A stretch of 64,000 bases of DNA, taken from contig CBDFIO010000002.1 of the NCBI GenBank assembly GCA_965248155.1, positions 372,001 to 436,000 on the forward strand, in the 5' to 3' direction. The notes below the pieces were generated by a model. That model had not been told where the DNA came from, did not search any database, and saw only the letters and a program-made list of their open reading frames with translations. The translations under genes were made by a program, and so were the position numbers. Positions 25,134 through 34,146 of this stretch are shown piece after piece. Positions within the stretch are counted from its first letter, which is position 1. Every line of letters starts with the position of its first letter. The DNA comes from RFSX01 sp965248155 (GTDB lineage Bacteria; Bacteroidota; Bacteroidia; Chitinophagales; Saprospiraceae).

Positions 25134-27551
25134 ATGTTTAAAGACTTACTAATACCGGCTTCCTTGGATGACAGTAGTGATTCGGAAGTCATTCCATTTC
25201 TATCTGTAACAGATGATGATGAAGGTGATATTGAAAAGCAGGAAATTCCCAAGACGCTTCCAATTTTGGCGCTTAAGAATTCAATACTTTTTCCAGGCGT
25301 AGTCATTCCGATTACAGTCGGAAGAACCCGCTCTGTTAATGCTGTAAAAAAGGCTTTTGACACACATAAATTGATAGCAGTTTTTTCTCAGAAAGATGTC
25401 AAATTAGAAAGCCCTACTGCTGAAGATCTTTATAAAGTTGGTACGATTGCTCGAATAATCAAATTGCTGAAAATGCCGGATGGCAGTACGACCGCAATAT
25501 TACAAGGAAGACAAAGAAGCATATTAAAAGAACTTATTCAAGACGAACCACATCTTGAAGGCTTGATTGAACAACATCCCTTAAAACGTACAGATGCCGT
25601 AGAATTTAAGGCGACTATAAGCAGTATTACGGATATTGCCAAAAGAATCATTGAACTTTCACCACAGATTCCTTCAGAAGCTGTTATGATGCTTCATAAT
25701 ATTAAAAGCGATGGCTTTCTATTAAATTTTATTGCATCCAATCTAAATGTGGGAATGCAACAGAAGCAGGAAATTCTTGAAATAACCGATATCGCAGAAA
25801 AGGCAGATAAGATTCTGAAACAGGTAGATGCAGAATTACAAATGTTAGAGGTAAAGGATCAGATTGAGTCTAAAGTCCGTGGTGATATTGAAAGGCAACA
25901 AAGAGATTACTTTCTCAATCAGCAATTAAAAACCATTCAAGAAGAATTAGGAAATAATCCTCAGGAAGAACAACTACTAGAATTGCAAACCAAAGCCAAG
26001 GATAAGAAATGGCCGGAATATGCAGCAAAGCAATTTGACAAAGAGCTTAACAAAGCAAGAAGGATTAATCCACAAATGGCCGAATACTCCGTGACATTAA
26101 ATTACCTGGAATTAATGCTGGAGTTGCCTTGGGATACATTTACGAAGGACAATTTTGATCTCAACTCCGTAAAAAAAGTATTGGATCAGGATCACTATGG
26201 TCTGGAAGATGTGAAAGAGAGGATATTGGAACATCTTGCTGTGTTGAAATTGAAAGGAGATATGAAGGCACCGATTATTTTATTGGTTGGCCCTCCGGGT
26301 GTGGGAAAAACTTCGCTTGGAAAATCAATCGCCAGGGCATTGAAAAGAAAATTTATCAGAATGTCACTCGGTGGATTACATGATGAAAGTGAAATAAGAG
26401 GACATAGAAAAACATATATTGGTGCTATGCCAGGCAGGATTCTGCAGTCAGTAAAAAAAGCCCAGACTTCTAATCCTGTTTTTATTCTGGATGAAATTGA
26501 TAAGGTAGGTAAAGATTTTCGAGGTGATCCTTCTTCTGCATTATTAGAGGTCCTTGATCCGGAACAAAACTCTACTTTCTATGATAATTATCTTGAAATG
26601 GACTATGACCTTTCAAAAGTCATGTTTATCGCTACAGCAAACTCTTTAAATACCATTCAGTCCGCTTTGTTAGATAGGATGGAAGTTATAAATATCAGTG
26701 GCTATTCTTTAGAAGAAAAAATTGAGATCGCTAAAAAGCATTTAATACCTAAACATTTAAAAGCTCATGGACTCAAATCCGGTGATATCAGATTCTCTAA
26801 AAAATCTTTAGCTAAAATCATCAAGGAATATACAAGAGAAAGTGGTGTTAGGTCTCTGGATAGAGAAATAGCTGGAATCATGAGAAACGTAGCTAGAAAA
26901 AAGGCAATGGAGGAAAAATTTGATACATCACTCCAGGAAGAACATGTCAGTGAGATTCTAGGGCCATACAAATTTCCTCCGGATCGATTTGCAAAAACTG
27001 AAAACCCGGGAGTTGCGATAGGTTTGGCCTGGACAAGAGTTGGTGGTGATATATTGTTTATTGAAACCAGTCTTAGTAAGGGTAAAGGCAAGCTTACTTT
27101 AACCGGAAACTTGGGAGATGTAATGAAAGAATCCGCTACAACAGCATTGAGTTATATCAAAGCCAATAGTGATAAAATTGGGATCGAGCAGAAATTATTC
27201 GCAGAAACCGATATTCATATACATGTTCCCCAAGGAGCTATTCCGAAGGACGGCCCAAGCGCCGGGGTAACTATGATGAGTTCAATCGTTTCGGCTTTTC
27301 TAAAAAAGAAATTAAAAGCGAAGATGGCGATGTCGGGTGAAATTACGCTTAGGGGAAAGGTCTTACCTGTAGGTGGAATTAAAGAAAAGGTTTTAGCTGC
27401 TAAAAGATCAGGCTTGAAAGAAATAATTTTATGCAAGGATAATCAGAAAGACATTGAAAAGATCAATCCTGATTTTATTAAAGATATGAAATTCGTTTAC
27501 GTTGATGATATGAATGAAGTCCTTAATCATGCCTTGAATTTGTCACTTTAA
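25134..27551 (+). CDS. lon: ATP-dependent protease Lon
   Basis: Lon degrades misfolded and regulatory proteins in the cytoplasm. The start is taken as ATG 25134 (805 residues); an upstream TTG at 25029 adds unlikely sequence. The N-terminal LON domain begins at PKTLPILALKNSILFPGVVI. The AAA+ module has Walker A GPPGVGKTS near residue 386, GGLHDESEIRGHRKTYIGAM, and Walker B PVFILDEIDKVG. The protease domain has the catalytic dyad: Ser709 in PKDGPSAGVTM and Lys750 in GGIKEKVLAAKR. All key residues are intact. Confidence 0.97.
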   Translation: MFKDLLIPASLDDSSDSEVIPFLSVTDDDEGDIEKQEIPKTLPILALKNSILFPGVVIPITVGRTRSVNAVKKAFDTHKLIAVFSQKDVKLESPTAEDLYKVGTIARIIKLLKMPDGSTTAILQGRQRSILKELIQDEPHLEGLIEQHPLKRTDAVEFKATISSITDIAKRIIELSPQIPSEAVMMLHNIKSDGFLLNFIASNLNVGMQQKQEILEITDIAEKADKILKQVDAELQMLEVKDQIESKVRGDIERQQRDYFLNQQLKTIQEELGNNPQEEQLLELQTKAKDKKWPEYAAKQFDKELNKARRINPQMAEYSVTLNYLELMLELPWDTFTKDNFDLNSVKKVLDQDHYGLEDVKERILEHLAVLKLKGDMKAPIILLVGPPGVGKTSLGKSIARALKRKFIRMSLGGLHDESEIRGHRKTYIGAMPGRILQSVKKAQTSNPVFILDEIDKVGKDFRGDPSSALLEVLDPEQNSTFYDNYLEMDYDLSKVMFIATANSLNTIQSALLDRMEVINISGYSLEEKIEIAKKHLIPKHLKAHGLKSGDIRFSKKSLAKIIKEYTRESGVRSLDREIAGIMRNVARKKAMEEKFDTSLQEEHVSEILGPYKFPPDRFAKTENPGVAIGLAWTRVGGDILFIETSLSKGKGKLTLTGNLGDVMKESATTALSYIKANSDKIGIEQKLFAETDIHIHVPQGAIPKDGPSAGVTMMSSIVSAFLKKKLKAKMAMSGEITLRGKVLPVGGIKEKVLAAKRSGLKEIILCKDNQKDIEKINPDFIKDMKFVYVDDMNEVLNHALNLSL

Positions 27552-27616
27552 CTTAATTGGTTAAATATGCGTTAAATGGGTTTTTAATTTGAGTACTTCA
27601 TCATTATTTTGTTGTT

Positions 27617-28285
27617 TTGAATACTGTGAGATTACATAAATATTTATTTGCGATTGCTTTCCTTTCTTATTTAAGTTTAAATGGACAGGTAGGTACCCAA
27701 AATCAGGATCTGATCCAATTCTCAGGTGTTGTTGTCACTGAAGATGAAAATGGTGAAATGGCCCCTCTTCCCTACACTACTATTGCGGTGATAGGAACTG
27801 ACAGAGGAACTTATGCCGAAATTGATGGTTTCTTTTCAATTGTAGCAGAAATAGGAGATACGATGGAATTTAGTCGAGTGGGATACCAATCGATACAACA
27901 TGTTATTCCTGATTCATTAGATTCAAAATTCTATTCTTGGTACCAGGTTATGTCAAGAGACAGTATATTATTACCAGAAGCTGTCATTTATCCCTGGCCG
28001 AGTAGAGAACATTATAAAATTGAATTTTTAGCGCTTGATGTTTCAAACGAATTAAAAAGAAGAGCTGAGGAGAACCTAGCACAGGAAATCCTGGATCGAA
28101 TGAGATCCGATGTTCCTGCAGATGGTAGTGAAGCCTATTCCTTGACCAGACAAAACCAAATTCAAACATATACTTATTCAGGACAATACAAACCTCAAAA
28201 TATATTTAATCCTATTGCGTGGGCGCAATTCGTAAAAGCGTGGAAAAGAGGGGACTTTAAGAAGAAGAAAAAGAAAAAAGAGTAG
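27617..28285 (+). CDS. Exported protein with carboxypeptidase-regulatory-like domain
   Basis: The product is 222 residues from TTG 27617 (a GTG at 27626 is an alternative; there is no ATG). After a signal peptide (YLFAIAFLSYLSLNGQ) comes a CarbopepD_reg-like beta sandwich: FSGVVVTEDENGEM, PYTTIAVIGTDRGTYAEIDG and FSIVAEIGDTMEFSRVGYQS. That domain is usually the N-terminal plug-side module of TonB-dependent receptors, but here it stands alone. A helical tail with DRMRSDVPADGSEAYSL and a polylysine end follow. Similar short proteins are common in Bacteroidota and have no assigned function. Confidence 0.8.
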   Translation: MNTVRLHKYLFAIAFLSYLSLNGQVGTQNQDLIQFSGVVVTEDENGEMAPLPYTTIAVIGTDRGTYAEIDGFFSIVAEIGDTMEFSRVGYQSIQHVIPDSLDSKFYSWYQVMSRDSILLPEAVIYPWPSREHYKIEFLALDVSNELKRRAEENLAQEILDRMRSDVPADGSEAYSLTRQNQIQTYTYSGQYKPQNIFNPIAWAQFVKAWKRGDFKKKKKKKE

Positions 28286-28314
28286 TATCTTACTGTTCAA
28301 TCAAGACTTCCATT

Positions 28315-28671
28315 ATGCTAAACTGTCCAGAGTGCGGTGAAGTAATTCGTGGTAGAGCAGATAAAAAATATTGTTCTAACCAATGTAGAACGAGTTACCA
28401 TAACAAATGCAATTCCGATTCGATCAACTACATGAGAAATGTTAATAATTTACTTCGTAAAAATCGAAGAATATTGGTAGAATTAAATCCAAGAGGGAAA
28501 GCGAAAGTGTCCAAAAATAAGATGGTGAAAAAAGGATTTAATTTCAATTATTTTACCAATGAATTCGTTACTAAACAAGGTAATGTGTATAGATTTTGTT
28601 ACGATCAGGGCTATTTGAAATTGGAAAAAGAAGTTTTCGCATTGGTGATCAGAAATAATTATGTCGATTAA
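28315..28671 (+). CDS. Small zinc-ribbon protein
   Basis: This 118-residue protein begins with a four-cysteine metal site: CPEC at residues 4-7 and CSNQC at about 21-25, as in treble-clef/DUF2116-like fingers. A basic helical stretch (NVNNLLRKNRRILVELN) follows, then a C-terminal domain, GFNFNYFTNEFVTKQGNVYRFCYDQGYL, that recurs in Bacteroidota proteins of this type. A nucleic-acid-related role is plausible from the basic middle part but is not shown. It lies 30 bases downstream of the previous gene. Confidence 0.75.
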   Translation: MLNCPECGEVIRGRADKKYCSNQCRTSYHNKCNSDSINYMRNVNNLLRKNRRILVELNPRGKAKVSKNKMVKKGFNFNYFTNEFVTKQGNVYRFCYDQGYLKLEKEVFALVIRNNYVD

Positions 28672-28713
28672 GCTTCTAAAACTACGAAATTATTCGTTTT
28701 ATAAAAACACTAT

Positions 28714-28721
28714 TATATTTG
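28714..28721 (+). promoter_or_regulatory. Candidate -7 promoter element for the thioredoxin-like lipoprotein
   Basis: TATATTTG matches the Bacteroidota -7 consensus TAnnTTTG exactly and lies 20 bases before the ATG at 28742. A matching -33 TTTG is not evident. Confidence 0.4.
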
Positions 28722-28741
28722 CAATTCAAAATGATAATGAA

Positions 28742-29314
28742 ATGAAAAAAATTGGATTTCTAAGCTTGCTTACTTTTTGTTTTCTGTTCTTTTTTTCATC
28801 ATGTAATGAATCAGAAACAGGAACGATTGAAACCGCACAAAGCCATCCTGCTAATAGTCTACAGAGTACAAATTCTGTTTCTGCTGTCCAGAATAATCAT
28901 ATGAAAACCGGGAATTTATCGTGGTTAAGCTTTGAGGAAGCAGCAAAAATGAAGAATAAGGGGTCTAAAATGTATCTGGTTGATGTTTATACTGACTGGT
29001 GCGGGTGGTGCAAAGTGATGGATAAGAAAACGTTTACTGATCCTAAAGTGCAAGAATTCCTGAAAGATAATTTCCACGTTATCAAATTTAATGCTGAACA
29101 AAAGGAAACTATCGACTTTAAAGGGAAAAAATATGAATGGCTTCCCGCAGGAAGAAAAGGTGTAAATATGCTCGCAATGGAGTTATTAGGAAGTCGATTA
29201 TCATACCCTACGCTGGTTTATCTTGATAAGGATATGAATAAGATTAAGAGTTCGCCGGGATTTAAGAAACCAGATCAATTACTCTCAGAATTAAGAGTAA
29301 TAGCTGGTTCGTAA
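28742..29314 (+). CDS. Thioredoxin-like lipoprotein with CGWC motif
   Basis: The start is ATG 28742, which gives a lipoprotein signal ending FFFSSC (lipid Cys21) and a 190-residue protein. An upstream extension to 28661 overlaps the previous gene and breaks the signal peptide. A low-complexity linker leads to a thioredoxin fold with YLVDVYTDWCGWCKVMDKKTF, active-site Cys87 and Cys90. It is a paralogue of the exported protein at 8237-8773: both share W-x-S/T-x-EEA, NAEQKE, GR(K/R)GV and SPG(F/Y)K segments. This one is lipid-anchored while the other appears free. Probable role: disulfide reduction or protection in the periplasm. Confidence 0.84.
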   Translation: MKKIGFLSLLTFCFLFFFSSCNESETGTIETAQSHPANSLQSTNSVSAVQNNHMKTGNLSWLSFEEAAKMKNKGSKMYLVDVYTDWCGWCKVMDKKTFTDPKVQEFLKDNFHVIKFNAEQKETIDFKGKKYEWLPAGRKGVNMLAMELLGSRLSYPTLVYLDKDMNKIKSSPGFKKPDQLLSELRVIAGS

Positions 29315-29357
29315 ATAATGTTTTATATTTATCGTTCATAAGAAAATTCGAAAAATT

Positions 29358-29918
29358 ATGAAAAACTTTTTAACCTTAATCATGATGATCTGTTTTGTGT
29401 CATTTCTTAATGCGCAGGAAGAAAAAACAACCTTCCTAACCAAAATGGAAGTGAAATGGATGGATGCAGAAATTGGAGAATTACAAAGCACTTATCAAAT
29501 TATTAAAAGAGCGGTGGCTCAGAAAGACGGGGTTGAAGTAAGCCGTAATAAAACAGAAATTATTAAATCTGTAACGACTCTAACCTCAAATTCAAAAATC
29601 TTTTACACAAAGATAACAATGGATATTGATAAAGATGAGATCGCAAAATCCAGAATGACGGATACTCCAGATGATTATTATGTGAATAAAAGGAAAAATG
29701 ATCCCAGGAGTCAAGAGCTTTCTATAAGTGAAGAAAAAGTAGCAGAGTTCAAGAAAGCATTAGACACTATGGATAAAATCAAAAATGAGCTTAAAGCTTC
29801 TCAATTTGCACTTCACCCACAACAACAGCAAACACATGAGAACTTAAAATCTATAGCTAAATTTATAAAATTGGCTAATGCCAACAATCAGATCATTCAA
29901 AATTCCGTCAGAACATAA
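29358..29918 (+). CDS. Exported helical protein of unknown function
   Basis: This 186-residue protein has a signal peptide (NFLTLIMMICFVSFLNAQ, cleavage after Ala-Gln). The mature part is highly charged and helical: LTKMEVKWMDAEIGELQSTY, VAEFKKALDTMDKIKNELKA. It lacks recognised motifs. It sits 43 bases after the thioredoxin-like lipoprotein and 8 bases before the DUF3127 gene, so these three are probably co-transcribed. Confidence 0.62.
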   Translation: MKNFLTLIMMICFVSFLNAQEEKTTFLTKMEVKWMDAEIGELQSTYQIIKRAVAQKDGVEVSRNKTEIIKSVTTLTSNSKIFYTKITMDIDKDEIAKSRMTDTPDDYYVNKRKNDPRSQELSISEEKVAEFKKALDTMDKIKNELKASQFALHPQQQQTHENLKSIAKFIKLANANNQIIQNSVRT

Positions 29919-29926
29919 ATTATTAA

Positions 29927-30313
29927 ATGGCATTCGAAACAGAAGGTACTTTACACAAGGTATTTGATACTGAGAGTAAGACAGATTCATTCCAGGCAAG
30001 AGAGTTTGTAATTAAGCACGATGGAAACTATCCTCAATTCATCAAATTTCAATTAACACAGGATAGATGTGATCTCATTAATAAATTTAATGTAGGTGAA
30101 AATATTAAAGTGTCTTTTGATCTAAGAGGTCGGGAGTGGAACGAAAAATATTTCACAAATTTAAATGCTTGGAAAATTGAAAATGCAAGTACTCCCTCTG
30201 AAGAACCTTCAGGTGCAGTTGAGCAAGGTGGATTTGATCCTATTGGAGATCTTGCAACCAGCGAGACAAGTCAATCCATAAAAGCAGAAGATTTTGATGA
30301 TCTTCCGTTTTAA
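29927..30313 (+). CDS. DUF3127-type OB-fold-like protein
   Basis: The 128-residue protein matches the DUF3127 family, which is widespread in Bacteroidota. It shows EGTLHKVFDTESKTDSFQAREFVI, then FIKFQLTQDRCDLINKFNVGENI, VSFDLRGREWNEKYFTNLNAWKIE, and an acidic tail ending EDFDDLPF. The acidic DDLPF tip and predicted beta-rich core resemble single-strand-DNA-binding-protein architecture, in which such a tail recruits partners. This resemblance is from sequence style only. Its 3' end overlaps the start of the next gene by 17 bases. Confidence 0.85.
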   Translation: MAFETEGTLHKVFDTESKTDSFQAREFVIKHDGNYPQFIKFQLTQDRCDLINKFNVGENIKVSFDLRGREWNEKYFTNLNAWKIENASTPSEEPSGAVEQGGFDPIGDLATSETSQSIKAEDFDDLPF

Positions 30314-30868
30314 AGCTATCACAAAATTATTCTTATTTATTTTTTTCTTTTTGGCACCGGTCTGTCCTTTGCCCAAATTGATATTGTTGGACTAAGTAGT
30401 CGCTGGGACGATGCGTTCTTCGAATGGGAAGTTTACGCTTTTCACGGGGAAGATGAAATTGAAGGCGAATTACGACTAAAGTGGCCATTCAGAAATGACT
30501 GGAAAGAATGGGTATTTGAAATCGGAGATTACAGATATAATTTAAGACAATTGTATCAGAACAATACTGAACATTGGGAGTTAAGAGGCCATGATGAACT
30601 CATAGAATTTAAAACTATTTGGCGAGGTGATTATACGCAATGGAGAATAGTTCTGCCTAATTCTCAATTGACTTGGAGAACGGAATATAGAAGTGATTTG
30701 AACTATTGGTATTTTGAAAACGATCAATATGGATTAGCCGAGTTTTATACGGTATATAAAGATGATCCCAGAGACTGGGAATTCGTTGATCAGAGTACAA
30801 ATCTGTTACTTGGTGCCAGAGTCGCCATGATGTTTATTTCAGTATTCTATACAATTCCAAAGAATTAA
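30297..30868 (+). CDS. Secreted tryptophan-rich 22-residue-repeat protein, requires a -1 frameshift
   Basis: ATG 30297 begins a signal peptide in frame 0 that stops at 30393. The mature protein is open in the -1 frame from 30314 to 30868, with no usable start of its own. Changing frame at the T7 run 30340-30346 gives one signal peptide ending LSFAQ, then about 170 residues. The frame-0 reading T TTT TTC (30341-30347) is a textbook -1 slippery heptamer. The mature part is five or six tandem repeats of about 22 residues, each with W at unit position 12 (NTEHWEL, DYTQWRI, DLNYWYF, DPRDWEF). No known family is recognised. The frame change may be programmed, a phase-variable tract, a pseudogene or a base-call error. 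Confidence 0.6.
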
Positions 30869-30869
30869 C

Positions 30870-31352
30870 TCAGGAAGAAGCCAATTGTGCTTTTGATTTT
30901 ATTACTTCCACAATCTGATTTCCATGGTTTTTAGTTACAACCTTATCAATAATATGGGATACAATCCCTTCTTCGTTTACAATGACCGTTTTTCGATAGA
31001 CACCAAAAATCTCTCTTCCCATAAATTGTTTCGATCCCCATAAGGCAAATCGCGTTATCATTTCCTTTTCAGTATCAGCCAACAAAGAGTACTGAAATTC
31101 ATATTTATCAATAAACTTTCTATGCTTTTTTGATTTGTCAGGACTGACTCCAAATACTTTGTAACCCAACTTTTTTATGTCCCTAAATTGATCCCTGACA
31201 CTACACGCTTCTTTCGTACATCCGGGAGAGTCGTTTTTTGGATAGAAAAACAGTATATACTTTTGTCCCAATAAATTGGTGGAAGAGACGATTTCTTCAT
31301 TTTCATCTAAAACTGAAAAGGGAACAATTGGTTTCCCGACGGTGATATTCAT
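30870..31352 (-). CDS. bcp: Peroxiredoxin of the Bcp/PrxQ group
   Basis: The 160-residue thiol peroxidase reduces hydroperoxides in the cytoplasm using thioredoxin. The active site is YPKNDSPGCTKEACSVRDQF, with peroxidatic Cys45 and resolving Cys50 in the C-x4-C spacing of Bcp. The Arg-containing segment near 125 (GREIFGVYRKTVIV) is also typical. It converges on the repeat-protein gene with a 1-base gap and lies 71 bases downstream of the M23 peptidase gene on the same strand. Confidence 0.95.
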   Translation of the reverse strand: MNITVGKPIVPFSVLDENEEIVSSTNLLGQKYILFFYPKNDSPGCTKEACSVRDQFRDIKKLGYKVFGVSPDKSKKHRKFIDKYEFQYSLLADTEKEMITRFALWGSKQFMGREIFGVYRKTVIVNEEGIVSHIIDKVVTKNHGNQIVEVIKSKAQLASS

Positions 31353-31423
31353 TGTGCTTTATTTAAGGTATAAACTGGGCTGATCTTAATTTGTTTAACA
31401 AAATGCCCAAAATGTTAACCAAC

Positions 31424-33115
31424 TTATTTAAATGACCTTTTTAATTCGGCTCTATTTCCACAATCATCTTCAACAAGCAATTGAAACTCAACTGATCTGT
31501 TCATATATTGGTCAAAGTCATCAAAAATGAGCCATTTATTCTTTAGATCATACTTTAATAAGACCCATTCTCCATTGATGCTTCCCCGATAATGTAAATT
31601 TGGCACATTCCCATCAGGAATCAGATTATCACTTATTCTGAATTTCCAAGGTGATTTAAAAGATCGATCCATACTTATAATATCAATCTTAGGAGGAATA
31701 AGATCTTCATACAAAATGATTTCTCCAAGTTGATCTATATGGCCTACTAGTCTGTCTTCTTCTATTTTCGCTCCGAAATGAATATATCGTCCATTGTTGT
31801 CCGTGCTTACAAAAGTCCATTTATCAGGATTCTTCAATTCAATTATAGGAGTGCTGATCGTATAATACCGACTTACAGCTGTCGTCCTGTTACCTAATTC
31901 AAGTGATTCATATTCTATACCATCAATGACTTCTGTTGATTTTGAAACCTTTAAATCCATGGGACTAAAAAAGCAATGCCCAGGAAAAGAAACATCAAAA
32001 TTACCCGCATCGTAATTATTAATACGATTACAACTTATAAGATCTTCAGAAAATGTATCTGACGCTTTCTTAGATTTTACAACATCAAATTCAAGTTTTG
32101 ATATATTATCATAAATATCAAAGACTTCAATCCTGATTTTTCTTCTCTTCTTCTCTTCTAAATCGATTATGCCTTGATCCATTGCGCCATAATATGAAAA
32201 ATCATTACAAGATTGTCTGTAAAGCAAGTAGGTTTTATGTCCATATTTTTTTCGTTGTTCAAAATCAATAAATCCATTCAACCAATTATTTTCATCGAAA
32301 GATAGTGCCGTCGATTTCCAAGTAAAATATAAACTGTCATCAACGTATAGACTATATCCATGAATACCATTCTTATTATAAGATCCATTCATGAGGTCAT
32401 ACATTTGTAATCCAAAAGCAACCCTATTTGATTTTGATTCAATTTCATTGGTGTCCAATGAATAATTAGGCTTTTTCTCATTAAAATATCTGGATTCTGA
32501 GGAGATGATTTCTCCGGAATTTCCGATACTGTATACCTGTAACTTTTCCAAGACAGGCTTTCTGGAATCTTCAGGTCCTATTCCTAAAATTTCCGGATTT
32601 AATGCTTCTTCAGTTAGAGAATTCCTTAATTCGAAATGCAGGTGAGGGCCAAAAGATCTTCCTGTATTTCCCATTTTACCAATAATTTCTCTCTTTTGAA
32701 TTACGAATTTATCTGGTGGAAGATAAATGTCGATCTCGAAGGATTCCAATTGGTATTGCATAGTCTTAATAAATGCTTCAATCTCCGTATTAAAATTATC
32801 CAAATGTGCATAAACAGAGGTATGTCCTGTTAAAGGGTGATCTATATAGAGGGCATTCCCGTATGCACCACTTTGAATTTTAATTCTTGAAACGAACCCA
32901 GATTCGACAGACCTAATAATATCTCCAACAGATCCTTTAGAAGATTTAATATCAATACCAGAGTGGAAATGGTTGTTTCGGATTTCCATAAAATTACCTG
33001 TCAGTCTAATCTGATGGTCAACTGGTGAGGCATAACTTAATGTATCGTTCGCATAGCTATAGTGAACTATCAACAGCAAACTTACAAATGAGACAAGGCT
33101 CTTAAATGCCTTCAT
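31424..33115 (-). CDS. Exported M23-family metallopeptidase
   Basis: This 563-residue protein has a signal peptide (FVSLLLIVHYSYA). The LytM/M23 zinc endopeptidase domain is near the N terminus, about residues 40-175. The metal-binding HFHSGIDIKS and HLHFELR are both intact, with GNALYIDHPLTGHTSVYAHL between them. The remaining about 380 residues are beta-rich with no assigned domain. M23 peptidases cut peptidoglycan cross-bridges. The start overlaps the meaB 3' end by 14 bases. Confidence 0.9.
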   Translation of the reverse strand: MKAFKSLVSFVSLLLIVHYSYANDTLSYASPVDHQIRLTGNFMEIRNNHFHSGIDIKSSKGSVGDIIRSVESGFVSRIKIQSGAYGNALYIDHPLTGHTSVYAHLDNFNTEIEAFIKTMQYQLESFEIDIYLPPDKFVIQKREIIGKMGNTGRSFGPHLHFELRNSLTEEALNPEILGIGPEDSRKPVLEKLQVYSIGNSGEIISSESRYFNEKKPNYSLDTNEIESKSNRVAFGLQMYDLMNGSYNKNGIHGYSLYVDDSLYFTWKSTALSFDENNWLNGFIDFEQRKKYGHKTYLLYRQSCNDFSYYGAMDQGIIDLEEKKRRKIRIEVFDIYDNISKLEFDVVKSKKASDTFSEDLISCNRINNYDAGNFDVSFPGHCFFSPMDLKVSKSTEVIDGIEYESLELGNRTTAVSRYYTISTPIIELKNPDKWTFVSTDNNGRYIHFGAKIEEDRLVGHIDQLGEIILYEDLIPPKIDIISMDRSFKSPWKFRISDNLIPDGNVPNLHYRGSINGEWVLLKYDLKNKWLIFDDFDQYMNRSVEFQLLVEDDCGNRAELKRSFK

Positions 33116-34133
33116 TTATTTTCAATTTTATCTTGTAAATAGCTTCTGACAATTCTTTTTGACCAGATTCTATTTCATTATTCATTTGTTGAAAAAGCGT
33201 TTTTATATCCTCATTCATCAACATCGCTTTTAAGAATAAATCTTTAGAATATTTTTCAAATTGATGCTTTGCATTTTCTATCCTCAATTTCATCAGCAGA
33301 TTGTCATTATACAGGAACATAAAATAGTCGTCAATCATTTTGGGAATCGATTCGGCAGAATCATCATTTACCGAAGAATAAAGGCTTGATCGTGTAGACC
33401 ACCCAAATGGGTTTGGTAGCATTAATTTTAAAGCATGGACATATGAATTCAATGAGGATTTAGCCAGTGTGAGCATATTGTCATCAGCTTTGTTGACTAT
33501 GAGAATATCCGTCATTTCCATTATCCCTCGTTTTATACCTTGAAGATCGTCTCCGCCACCAGGTTGTAATAACAAGATAAAACAGTCTACTAAATACCGT
33601 ACCTCGTATTCAGATTGGCCCACTCCTACTGTTTCAATAAAAATATAATCGAATGAAGCTTTTTTACAAATTTCTGTTGCTAGAAAGCTTGCTGGAGCTA
33701 CACCTCCTAAAGATAAAGAGGACGACATAGGTTTAATAAATGCTTTCTTTTCCAGAGTCAATTTTTCCATTCTGGTTTTGTCACCCAAAATGCTTCCTTT
33801 GCTAATCTGACTGGTAGGATCGACAGGTAAAACAGCCACTGACTTATTATTTTGAGTCAAGTATCCCCCGATGGAATCAATGAAAGTACTTTTACCGACT
33901 CCTGGAGACCCGGTTACAGCAATTATCTTGCTTTTAGTATTCGAAGGAAGCTGTTGCAATATCTGATGGACCAATTCCTGATCATTATCTAAATGGCTTT
34001 CAGCTTTGGAAATCAAGTGAGCGAGAATAGAACTTTCTCTTTTTTGAATACCGCTTATCAATTCCTCAATTGTATAATGTGGATCGTCTCCTTTCTTAAA
34101 TAAAGGATTAATATTTTGAATTGAGTCTGTCAA
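33102..34133 (-). CDS. meaB: Methylmalonyl-CoA mutase-associated GTPase MeaB
   Basis: The 343-residue G3E-type GTPase protects and loads the adenosylcobalamin-dependent methylmalonyl-CoA mutase. It shows the P-loop AVTGSPGVGKSTFIDSI near residue 73, VLPVDPTSQISKGSILGDKTRM, SSLSLGGVAPASF, the G3-type ETVGVGQSEYEV and G4 NKAD. No mutase gene lies next to it in this window, so its client must be encoded elsewhere. It overlaps the M23 peptidase gene by 14 bases and follows the ABC ATPase gene by 13 bases. Confidence 0.95.
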   Translation of the reverse strand: MTDSIQNINPLFKKGDDPHYTIEELISGIQKRESSILAHLISKAESHLDNDQELVHQILQQLPSNTKSKIIAVTGSPGVGKSTFIDSIGGYLTQNNKSVAVLPVDPTSQISKGSILGDKTRMEKLTLEKKAFIKPMSSSLSLGGVAPASFLATEICKKASFDYIFIETVGVGQSEYEVRYLVDCFILLLQPGGGDDLQGIKRGIMEMTDILIVNKADDNMLTLAKSSLNSYVHALKLMLPNPFGWSTRSSLYSSVNDDSAESIPKMIDDYFMFLYNDNLLMKLRIENAKHQFEKYSKDLFLKAMLMNEDIKTLFQQMNNEIESGQKELSEAIYKIKLKINEGI

Positions 34134-34146
34134 TTGGATTTAACTT

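Noticed and set aside
27548..27576. Possible terminator after lon (TTAAC/GTTAA)
   Set aside because: The stem is only five A/T-rich pairs and lacks a proper T run.
33102..34133. MeaB as part of a propionate/methylmalonyl pathway cluster here
   Set aside because: No mutase, epimerase or carboxylase gene is present in the window; the neighbours are an ABC operon and a peptidase.
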